From: Aplidium turbinatum
Taxonomy: Eukaryota; Chordata; Ascidiacea; Aplousobranchia; Polyclinidae
Assembly: GCA_918807975.1 (NCBI GenBank)
Contig: OU964928.1
Span: forward strand, 16,203,823 to 16,267,822
DNA length: 64,000 nucleotides
Direction of reading: 5' to 3'
This document shows, piece by piece, positions 45,480 to 57,400 of the stretch. The translations under genes and the position numbers were made by a program. The notes under the pieces are model-generated. The model did no database searches and was not told the DNA's origin. It was given only the letters and a program-made list of their open reading frames with translations. Each line of letters opens with the position of its first letter. Positions within the stretch are counted from its first letter, which is position 1.

Positions 45480-48400
45480 ATGGACTATGATCATGCCATA
45501 GCTGCAGTAAACAAGTACAAAGAGTATCTCTCTCCAGAAAATGATATTAAAAAGGTAAGATATTCCATCTGCATTCGATGAATGCAAATTAGCAGTATTA
45601 CATTATGATAGAGTAATAGTATTAGTAGCCCCTGTCGACCAAACGATCGTACTTAGTATTGGTACAAATTTGTGTTATTTGGCTTTCACATGGTCTTCTT
45701 GCAAAAAATAATTATGTCCGTCTTCTAATGAAAAAGTAATTGACTTAATTTAATGATGTTGTTTTCTAAGGTTTAATTTGCCTAGCTTTGAGACACAGAT
45801 TTTTTGTTGTCTCTCTAAGCCCCTAGCTGTACATATGTTTTCTGGCTGGTTTAATGCAATAAACAGAGCTTTGTATCGTTTGCTTTGCTATTTAAGCATG
45901 ATAAGTTGATCTTTTGCTTGGTTGTTTTAATCAGTAGCAGGCCTCGAAATTCGTTTTTGTTGACGGCGGACAAACGTGTCCGGTCTGAGCAGCTATCTCG
46001 GCGGACAAATGAAGTTTCACGGCGGACACGCCAGTTTTAGCGTCAAACGTCATGCTTAATCAGTATAATCACTTTATCTTGATAGTTCTTCGCCATTTGA
46101 TAACTATAGCTACGGTTTAAAAGAAGTCAATCTGAAATGCTTTCATCAGATCAACGACGTGCGCTTGAAGAGTCAAAGCGCTGCGTAGCTGCTTAATACG
46201 CTGCATAACTGATTAACTTCCACCGAACGAGGTTGTGTGGCTTCTTGCGTCACAATGCTCTGGGCACGAGTCGGAAAACTTCTACACCAACGCTACTATT
46301 TTCCAATGTGCAAAGTTTCACTAGGCTTTTTTCTTTAGGTTTATTTTTGCGTATCATTTAACGAAAGTGAATTTTCTCTGGCCTTTTCTTTCTCACGGTA
46401 ATACCAAAACTTAACAAATTTTGCTGTAGTAGCCTACTCGTAGAATCTAATTTTGTAACCAACCTTGCCTTATCAATATTACTCGATCAAAGCCAGACAT
46501 TGTGACGTAAGACTTGAACTAAGTTGCGCGTGATTAATGTAGAAGTACTCCCATCGATTCTTAGCAAAGAATTCACCTTTGTTACGCTGATTCGATGTCG
46601 TCAATCGTTGAAGCAACGTAAAAATCGAAAGTTTTCCTGCTTGAATGGAAGCTAAGGGATACAGTATTCACATTTTTTAGATGCGCAGGAAATTATACTC
46701 TCGCAACAGTTGTTCGTGCTATACAATGACGATTAGTATCGCTGGTTCCTGTGTTAATTCTCGGCGGACAAATATGACCGATCTAGATGGTACTTCCCGC
46801 GGACATCACATGCTGTGACGGCGGACATGACCGCCGTGTCCGCCGTGAATTTCGAGGCCTGCAGTAGGCTACTGATCACGGTCTGCTACTATTCGGAGAA
46901 TATGATTTGGAGAAATCCCAAGTTGGAAACAGCTTTTTTTGGAGAAAGCCTTTTTCAGAGATTTCTAAAATCTCACAGCAGCATCTGTTGATTCAAAGGA
47001 ATTACCTTCTAATAGAGGTTAATCAAATAAAGTCTCAGTGAAAAGAATAAAACACTTGTCAAATGACAATTTGTGATTAACAATAGTGGTTAATCAAATG
47101 AAGTCTCAGTGAAATTGTCTCAATTGAAGTTGCTAGATATCGCCTATACACGCAAGATATTGCCAGCTAATTTACATCTACCTCACTGAAACAATAACTT
47201 GCTCATTTGCATTAATATGGAAAGGTAAAGGCTAAAACTACTTACCCAGATGATCCCTATAAATTCTCTAAATAAACAGAAGCTGACGCAGGATGTAAGA
47301 AATCACCTAATCGGTTGTCTCCAAGAAAAGCTGTCTCTGAATTGAGATTTCTCCGAAACGGGCCATTCTGTACTGACCATGCCATACTGATCAGACCCAT
47401 TGGTTTCAAGACAGACTGTAAAAGTAGAATAAACAGTAATACTGTATAATAATAAGAATATCTGTAAGCCATCAGCAAGATTTGTTATTGATGATTCGCT
47501 TTGCATAGGCCTGTAACATTGTGGTGACCATTCTAAATCTATGGTGCCCATTGCTTACCATGTGTAAGACTGGTTTTTCAATCAAAATTGTTAATTTGGT
47601 TTTCATGATCTGGGTGATCCAAACTGGTAGGCATGGACAGCTCAAACTCAAACCCTTATGGGCCATGAAACAATGTGGAACGGCCTGGTTGATGGACAAC
47701 TGCAAGCTGAATTTACTATCTAGCCCACCCTGCTCTAGGTTCTATTTTGTATTTTTAATTTTATAGAAATATTTTGTTTGTTTTATATGCTTGCTTTCAC
47801 TATAATATGTTTCAGATATTTCATGCATTGCAAAAGTTAAACAAAGTGGGCATGACAATCAACATCCTTCATGTAAGTTTTTAGGCATAGTAGTTTGGTA
47901 CAAAAGCTGTTACATTGCATAGCTTGAATGCTTCAAAGTATTTGATTTGTAAGAAGTGAATTGTTATATTCTTTATAAAAAATTTACCGAATAATATTGA
48001 AGTGCCGGCCACTGTACAAGACAGCTTGTCTACCAATACCTAAAATATATGCTTGAATCTTGCAAACTGTTCCATGTTTCCCATTTTATGGTTTAAAAGC
48101 AATCATGATTATATTTATTTCATTAAAAGCCATTATGATTATTTTATTTGTAAGCTTAAGTACTAGCTTTTACATGTCAGATATTTGGAAATTTAAGTAA
48201 AGTAGGTAATCTTGTGATCTGTTGTAGACAACCGGAGTTGGCAAATCTGTTAACAAACTGAAGAAGATGCCAGGCATTGGCGACTTCGCCAAGCAACTTG
48301 TGATGAAATGGAAGGCACTACTTGTAAGTCAGAATGAACCAAATGAAAAGACTAATTGTGAAACAAAGTCTGCAAGTGAAGAACAATATGATCCTGCTGG

Positions 48401-51400
48401 TAATTGGGAAATGAAGAGACAAGATGATGGGGTAAGTAGATTATATTGATTCATTAAAGTACATTTTGACTATTGTTATTGTACAAGCTAATTGAAAGTG
48501 GATTAATAAAGTTATTTGTTGGAAATGTGTAAATTATTATCTTCTCACCAGATCGATCTGCTTTAACAGTAGCACACATTTTATCAGGCAGAATTTATGC
48601 CATTTAAGCTTTTTGCCAAGAGGCCCAAGACATACCCGGTGTTGTTCAATGGGCACTACTAAACTACCGGTAATGTATTTTTGAGTGCATTAAGAGTTTG
48701 AGATAAACAATAAAGATAAACGGTAAAAGAAACAAAGGCAGACCAAGAATGATTTGAACTACAAACATCACTAATTGGACAAAATTAAGTTTTGAAACTG
48801 CAGTACGAACACTCGAACAGCTTATGGTCGAGAACAATGGCGCATTGTATGAAACCCTCAATACGAGGAAGAAACTTAATGATGAGGACTTGAGGAGTTT
48901 AAGATGTTGGAGTGGTCAAATAATTCACCATCTGGCCTTACAGTTTATGGAAGTTACACAGCCCATGCATTTATTATTGTGCAATTTGCTGTTGTACGGG
49001 TTGGTCATACTATGACCACTGTAATACAAAAACTTTTTTCCAATAGACCTTATTTCGTCTTTATTTCTAGTTCTGCATGATGAATGGACTGCTTTTACTT
49101 TTACAGGCTGAATTGCAAGAAGAATATGACCCAACCCAAAATTGGAAAATGCAAAAGGTATTATTGCTTATAAATTGTAATATTTTTCATGAAAAAAGAT
49201 CAATTTTCATATATTCAAAGACTACCCGAGAATGGTTACATATGAATTCGTTACAATTTCGATTAAACTTGTTTTTCAGAAAAAGTCAAGGGATAAGAAA
49301 GTGTTCAACAACAATCCTTCGTCATACGACTTGAAGTACGACAGTAGTGCATTGAACAAATCAACAACGTCTGAAGAAAGTGATAGACACGTTGTTAAAA
49401 GTCGTAAAAAGCCGTCAAAACGTTCCGCTGCCCAAACATACAACGATTCGTGCAGTGATGACGGTTACCCGTCAAGCGAAAGCAACGTGGACAACTCACG
49501 TCAGTTCGAAACACTCGATTCAGAAGATGAGTGTCTATCGCCGGATTCTACAACTTATGTCCCTTCAGTTCAATCTCAAACTGTATATTCCACCAGCTAT
49601 GACGACACAGACAGAGGTCGTGACAGCGCCGTGCCAGCCAAATCAAAACATTTTAACAACAGAAATTCTGATCATCGCAAGTCAGGAGCTATCAATGTAA
49701 AAAAAGAGTATGTTCCTTCCGGTAAATTAAATAAAAAAGACTCTGCCAAAACAAATCACGTTAAAGAAAGAATAAAGACTCTGCCAGCGGTTTCAGCTGA
49801 CAGAAAAATGGAAGCCACAACATCAACGGGTAAGGTTTCATTCTCTACTTTAGAAAAATCTAACAAAACGGTATGCGCTATACATTTTCAATTAATTTGT
49901 GAATTTTTTTGGTAGCACGTTAGAGCTTCATGATTATGTTCCTATTACCATAGTTTACCTTCTTACAGTTTTACTCAAGTATTTTGCTCTCAATATATTT
50001 TCAGGTAAAAGGAAGCGGGAAACTACAGAATACGGTTATTCCCCAAAGAAAATTAATAAAGTAAAAACTGCCGACGTCTTATCTCCAACAAAGAAAATCA
50101 ACAAAGGTATGTTGACACTAATATTCCGCATTTTTAACCCACTGAGTCTTGTATTTTCAAACCAATTTTGTCTTTGTTTGTTTAAAAGCTGTTTGTTTGA
50201 ACTTTGAATCACTCAAATCGTTTTTGGGATTGATTCAATGTTTGCTGATGTTAAATCAATGTTTAAAAACACCCATTTTTTAACTAGTTACGCATTTACT
50301 AAATGTCTCACTCTGCAGTCTATAACCACAAGCTGCAAGTTGGCATTATTTGTCTATTTTTTAGAGAAAATGAAATCTTCAAAGGTTGTCAAAGTGAATT
50401 CCTCGAAATCAAGCTTCAAAGACACGCAAACGAATGGTGAAACCCGGCCCAAAAAACGCAACACCACTTCTAAAAAGGCCGTGGCCAAAAAAGGTGACGA
50501 AAGAATGCCTGGCATGTTGTTTGCAGTAAAGTTGGATTACCGGGATAAAGCTATAGAGCTTAAGCTCTTCTACACAAGTGGTTTTTACTTCGTCTTATTG
50601 AATTCATTGTACATTGTGTTGCTATAAGGTCAGAACATTGTAGCAGGTGTGAAATATTTCCCTGGTTCAGATTTTTATTCGATTTGAATAAATGGGATAA
50701 CTAGTGATGGAACGTCCTCCGGCAGTCCGGCTCCGGCCAAACTCCGGCCTTTTTTTTAGGTAGGCACTTTAACATGCAGATATCCAATCCACCACGAACC
50801 AACCAGATGTTACGTTGTCTGTCCAATTGTGACCATTCCAGCATTCAGCCAGAGACTTGATTATTACTTTGAACTTTGTTCGGTAATTACAGAAGAAAAA
50901 AGAGCTATAGCAGTGGTGAGAATCAAACCCACGTCAATGAAATGACTAGCCTACCACCGCCCTAACCCTTTGTCCCTCTGCGCCAAGCTAACCGATGGCA
51001 AAGCGATGACTTAATTTAGCTAGAATTTGCGTTTTTCCTTTGTTCTTTCTCAACGCAACCTTGATGACGTCATGAACAGCGTAGCTTCTGATTGGTTCGT
51101 GCTGGATTGGATATCTGCATGTTAAAGTGCCTACCTTTTTTTAACTCTGGCTCCGGTAAGGTATCGGCCTGGCGCCGGTACTGTGTGCGCAAGGGTTCTA
51201 GGACAATTGCCCCCGGACAATTCTATCAAATAGTGCAGTAAAGTTTTTTCTTAATTAGCACTAGTGGTTTGATTCTTATTTGCGACAGAAAGATATATAA
51301 ACATCGCCACTAGAAATGTAAATTATGAGCGATTCCTCTTAAAAAGTCAAGTACATTGCGATTTTCATAGTCTTCTACAATGGTTGCAATGCGAGCTGAA

Positions 51401-54400
51401 CAGTCTTGATAGTGTTTTTTGGGCGGTGGTGCAGGAAATCCTGCAACCATTTGGTTAATTGTTACCGTTGCTAAAGCCTGCTCGCTCTTTATTGCGTCCA
51501 TAAACTTCCAAACGTTTGGATGACATGCAGTAATATTAGCTTGAAGGTGGATATGCCATCCTTCCAACGAATTGTTTGTGCGGGGAAGATCTTCTACTAC
51601 ACGATCATGCATGCTCCACATGCTGATCGGAAAACGGGGTGACCGTCTGTTGATGCGTAGCTTTCTTCCGATGAAGACATCTTCAAAGTGATCTATGGTC
51701 GAGTCAGCTTCTGTTGGCATAGTATCCTGAAGTGTTTCAAACGCACCGACTACGTCATTTGGTCGAATGAAAGCCAGAGCTGGAAGCATACGAATTTTCA
51801 GAGCAAAGTCAGCATTTGCCTGATACTGGCCTTGCAATCCTTCCGCCTGCCTTTCCTTTGTTCGGTGGACGAGTAACGATGTTGCCACCAAACGTCTTCG
51901 CGCTATGAATAAACTTCACCCAGTCATGGTTAAATTATATTATTCTCTTGGTATTCTTTATCCGGGGGCAGTTGTCCGGGAGGCAATTGTCGTACGGGGG
52001 CAATTGTCCGGGGGGCAGTTGTCCGGATACCGTGCGCAAGCTGTGTGTAGTCAGGTTCATTAAACTTAAAATAACCTTGAATAAAACTTTTTTGTATCAT
52101 TGTGGTGCTGCAGTAATACAAGAATAGGCTACAGGCTACACATGTCCGCTGTAACATTGGCCAACCCGTAGTGCCCGAGAAAAAAAATAAAATTGTCATA
52201 TTTTTGTTTTAAAGGGTTTAACCTAGTACAACCACCACAAAATATTTAGCTGTAGACCATATTGCAAATTTGCAACATTGAACTATAAAGGGTCACTTGA
52301 AAGTATTTTTTGTTTCATTTTTTTCACAAATATTCATTCTACACTCACAAAGTTATGTGCTACCCAGAAATCTTTGTTGCATATATGCAACATAGGGCGC
52401 TACTGGGAACGTACAATTGAAAATGGGATCAAGGATGATCTTCGATATTTTAAAACAATACTATGTCGATGTCGGGTGGATAGAAAACTTTGCCAAATTT
52501 GAAACTTACCCAAAAGCTTACTCCTGAATAGACCCCTTTAAAGGACCCTAAACATTGCCACGAGGCACCTTTTACAGCGCTTAGTGAGAGTGGTATACAA
52601 CCGCTCTGTGGGAACATTGATTACGAATATCAAGTATAAGGCCGGTTCGGGTCGGAGTTGCAATTTTTTGGCCGAAACATCCGGTCTCTGGTCAAAATGT
52701 TGCCTCCGATGCATCAGTAGACTGGTAACTATTGTTGCTACGCATGTCATAGACATGCAAAATTCCACCGTGTTAAAACAATGATTTTTAGAAATCTCAT
52801 GACTTTCGCAATTTAAGGTAGGTCTAGGAATGAAATCTGCTGTAATAAAATACACGATTGTTTGGTTTTTTTTGTAGCTAGCGGAGATTTCTCGTTCGAA
52901 GACTTTATGATGATGGATACTTCAAAGGTGATGAAGAAGAAGAAAGTTTTGAAGGACTACCCTTCTTTATCCGCTGTAAGTGCCACCTTTACTATTTTTG
53001 CCCAAGCATATCACGTTTAACTAAACTCCTGATCCGGACGTTCGCGGACGTCAGAAGAAAAAGTGGATGAATGACGTAAACAAGGACATTTGAGAGCTTC
53101 AAATCGACACCGCGCACGATCGTGGTGCGCGGAGAAGCGCAATCCGCCCAAAACATTGTAGTAGACATACCTCACCGCCTAACTCTCAAACTTGAGGAAC
53201 CCATAACATTAATAAGGGTAGTTATTTTTATAATCCTTATGAATCAGGTTTTGTCATTCTGATGGGTCAGAAAGTTAAGATTTAATATTTTGATTTTTTG
53301 GCATTTCCATTGCTTTTCGTCCGCTTTGTGGGGTTTACTGTAGTAAAGTACCACAAAACTAACTATTTTTCATTATTTCAGGATAACCAGGTTCCTAAAA
53401 CTACTGCCACAGTTAAACCTAAAGTTGAACTTCATCTGCCGAAAATACAAGTAAGTCATCAGTCGGTGGATGCGCAAGTTTTGAGGCAATGCACTTTCCT
53501 TGTGTTTGGTTAGGAAAATACAATTTGTTCGGTTTACTTTATTGATATTTCTTCAAAGTGTGCAAATGTTGTTCAGAGCTTTTTCTCTCGTCATCTTCAC
53601 TGTTTTTTTCTGCTCATCGCCGATAGCGTGTTGCTAACACTCATAGCTAGTTTCGTGTATGATTTGTTGTCGAAGATTTAGAAAACAAACTTGCAATTTT
53701 CGTTAATATTTCATGGTCTTCCCAGCAAACTTATCGCCCTCTCCCTAACGCTTTGACGCAAAGCAGTTCCTTACCGAGCAAACCTTCCAGGATGACGGAC
53801 GCCATGGCTGCGGAGTTGCATACACAGCGAAGTTCAAACAAGATGGTTGTTTATTCAGGTCACAAGAAGTCAACACTGACTGGTATGTGCTGCTTTTCAC
53901 AATTTAGTCCACACTGAACAGTGAGCAAGCATGATGGCAGTAATTGTGATAAAACAGCATAATTTTATGTTTATGTTTTACCTGTCCGTGGCTGATGTAC
54001 ATTTGTAAACGGCACAAAAATATGCAACGGTTACAAGTTCTTCATGTTTATTAAGTTTTAATTTTACCATCACGCGTATTTCCTACCTACAAACATTGCA
54101 TTTAAAAAAACCGTATTTTGAGAAGTGTTTTTGTTCGTCGTATCCAGGCTTACACCTGGTGGTTGAAGATTTAGATTAAGTGGACGGGAAGGCAAAGAAG
54201 CCAATCTTCATGTCCACCTTCAGGCATGCCTTTAAATGTCCTGCCAAAGACACAGCCGCATGCTCTTGAGCGGTGTCGAACCGGCGCCCTTTCGACTGCC
54301 GTTCCAGCGCTCTCACCACTCGGCTGTGCAGCCGACTTTTGAGAAATAACAATAGTTGACATGTTGCGTAAAACCCAGCGTATTGGGTTCATTATTGATC

Positions 54401-57400
54401 GTTTGAATTATTTTGTTTTTCAGAGGTTCTGTCGCTCTACGATCAGTGCATGGCTGTTTTGAAGAACAACATCGACAGTGAGTTGTGAAACGATTTGAAA
54501 CATTTCATGCAAAACATACTAAGCATTTGAAACATCTAAACAGATTAATCATTGTGGCGCCCATGCAATATTTACTGCTCTAGTTGTAGACGTAGAGCCT
54601 TAAGATCACCAAACCATTTACATCACTTTACAAACGTATAATGCATATATTGTCACACACTGGAATAAAATCACTTTGTCTTAGATGATAGACCATTACT
54701 TTTTCAATTTGATTCGTTCCACGAAAACCTAAGAAAATCATGAGTATGTGTGACCAGGGTTTTTTTTAAGGTTTGGTTTGGGTGACCGCTAAGTAGTATT
54801 AAGAAACCGCAAGTGTTTCATTTAAATACCAAAAAATAGCCATATTTGCTTAAGACATAGCTTCTTCTTCTCTCGTTTGACTTGTAGTAGCTTAGATTGG
54901 CAATGCCTCATCGTGCAGCCATGATACGGTAGTTGGGTCCAGTTTTCGAATACCAATGATTCCACTTGGGGGCCGTAAGATGGGGCATTCGTGGAGTATG
55001 TGTTGCATTGTTTGTTCTACCGCTCCGCAGACACATATCGGCGTATTATGCAACCCCCACCTAAATAGATTAGCTCCAGTGCAGCCAACGTCACATCTGA
55101 TCCTGTTCAATGTGACCCATGCCTTTCTTGAGAGGTCTGCTCCAGGAGGGATGGAGAGTGCTGGTATAACTGAAAACTGGGGAGGGATATGTGGCAGCTC
55201 GTTCCATTCCTGGGCCCATGTCTCCATGCAGCTGAAGTACTTCCACATCCACAAGCTGTGTAGCATATCGATGGAATGGGCGCCTTGATGACAGGCGTTG
55301 GGGTCTGACTGGTCCATATCTTTGGGAGTGACTGTGGAGAAGGTGTTGAGGATCGAGTCTTGCATGCAAAGCCAGTTTGTGAGAGGCTTCTTCCCTACGG
55401 ACATGAGCAGGAGCAATGCCAGCCAAAGTTGGCAGATAAGCAGTAGGTGTGGGGCGGAGACAGCCGGTGATGATGCGCAAGGTGTCGTTAATGCATACAT
55501 CTATCTTTTTTGTGTGTCTGCTACGGTTCCACACTGCTGTGGCATATTCGGCTGAGCTGTAGACCAAGGCTAGTGCACTTGTACGCAAGGTTGATGCTCA
55601 GGCTCCCCATCCTGTTCCTGCAAGGCTTCTCAAGAGGTTATTTCTCGAGGTAACTTTGGCACGGAGTGACTCGATGTGGGGTCTGTAGGTCAACTGTCGG
55701 TCAAGTTTTACTCCAAGGTAAGTTGGGTTTGGAGTATATGGTAAAGGATTTCCTTTTAGCGAGACATAGCGAGAAACAACCATTACTTTTCTACTGTAGT
55801 TGCAAGTCCAAATTTTGGGAAACCGCTGGAGAAATTTGGGGGACCGTTTCGGTCCCCCAAAACACCTTAAAAAAAACACTGTGTGTGACTATTACTGGAC
55901 GTTGCTGTTTTGCAGGGTTGGACTTCATTGGAGTTCCGTATGACATCATAAAACCTGTTTTGGAGCGATGTACGGTGGAGCAGCTGTACAGGCTGGAAGA
56001 CTGCAATAGTGTAATTACCATGCTCTTCAAAATTACTGTGTGGTTTATACAATGCTTACCTATGAAAAATCTTATCAACTTAAATCAAGGCTTCAGAGAA
56101 AAACACAGTTTGATTTTTCTGATTGATCTTGAAGTTTTTATGTCAATCACTTTCACTTTTTGTTAACTGTTACTAATCTGCCGTTGTTTGCGTTTTAGTA
56201 CTTGCTGGAAGACACCGATGAACTTTGGATGAAACATGCGATGGTTGATTTCCGATCCCACCAACCTGACGACATGGAGGCGTGGCGCGAGATGTACCTC
56301 GTAAGGATTTTTAACTTTTGCCACCCAATCGATTCCTACCAAGCCCTCCACGTTTGTCAATGCGTTTCTTGCATCAGAACACCTTGTGGTGAATTGCGAA
56401 AATAAAAAAATGAATGTTATCATTGAACCATAGAAACCAGTAAAATTTAGTAAAAAATATATTAAAAAAACGCACTTGTAACCTGAATGGATTTTGCGGA
56501 CGTTTCTTTGACCTAACTGGTAAAACACATCTTTTTTCATGGTTTCAACATCTTCAGACGCTTTCTCGATCTAAAATAAATAAACATTTTACTAACTGGG
56601 AAAGATCATCGACATATGTGAATATGTACTAAGAAAGATGAGTTACCTTGAACAATATTTGTTAAGGAAAAGAAATTTTTGAGAAAAAAAAGATGAGGAA
56701 AATTTTTGTTGCTTGCGGTTTAAGCGAATATAAGTGAACAGAACTTACCCATTTTTGCAAATGAGACGTGAATTGTATTTTACAGTTTTAAAATTTGTAA
56801 ATCCACAACGCTGAGCACCACGTTCTGTTTACTCATATCCCTACAAATCGTTTAGGAAACACTTCAACAAAACCAGGCTGTATAACATTAACTATCTTGC
56901 ACAGAGACTCCACGATGAGAGGGAACAAAAGCTGACTCGCCTGACGCACTCTATACAAGCTAAAGTCAACAAAGCGAAACCCCTCGGTAAGTGCAAAGAA
57001 ACGCCTACGAACTATGTTTTACTGCCTCCTGTAAAGCTATAGTAATAAAATGTGCAATAATGATGATTGTCCATTCAATTTCCGAAGGAATTTTTAAGTA
57101 GTAATATGCAATGGATTCTTGTTTCTTTTTATCAGAAAAACGGACAAAGTTGGCCTACGTTGGCATAGGGGAGGCCAAGGCTCCTCGGAACGTGCTGCGA
57201 GCGCAGTTGAAATACGGCACTGCCGGACAGAAGCCGATTCCTTACCAGAAAAGCTCCAGCAGCAGCAGCAGTCAAGGTAGGTTTCAAACCATTGATAGCG
57301 AAGCTTGTCATAATTGAACCGCATGGAGTATTCCAGAAACGATTGCTTGCGTAGCCAGGTAACAGGACTTAGTTACTTTCATCGTATCAGTGTTATTCAA

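Noticed and set aside
54892-55588. A host gene inside Elongin-A intron 11
   Set aside because: The frames match the C-terminal part of a LINE reverse transcriptase and shift frame several times, so this is a dead LINE.
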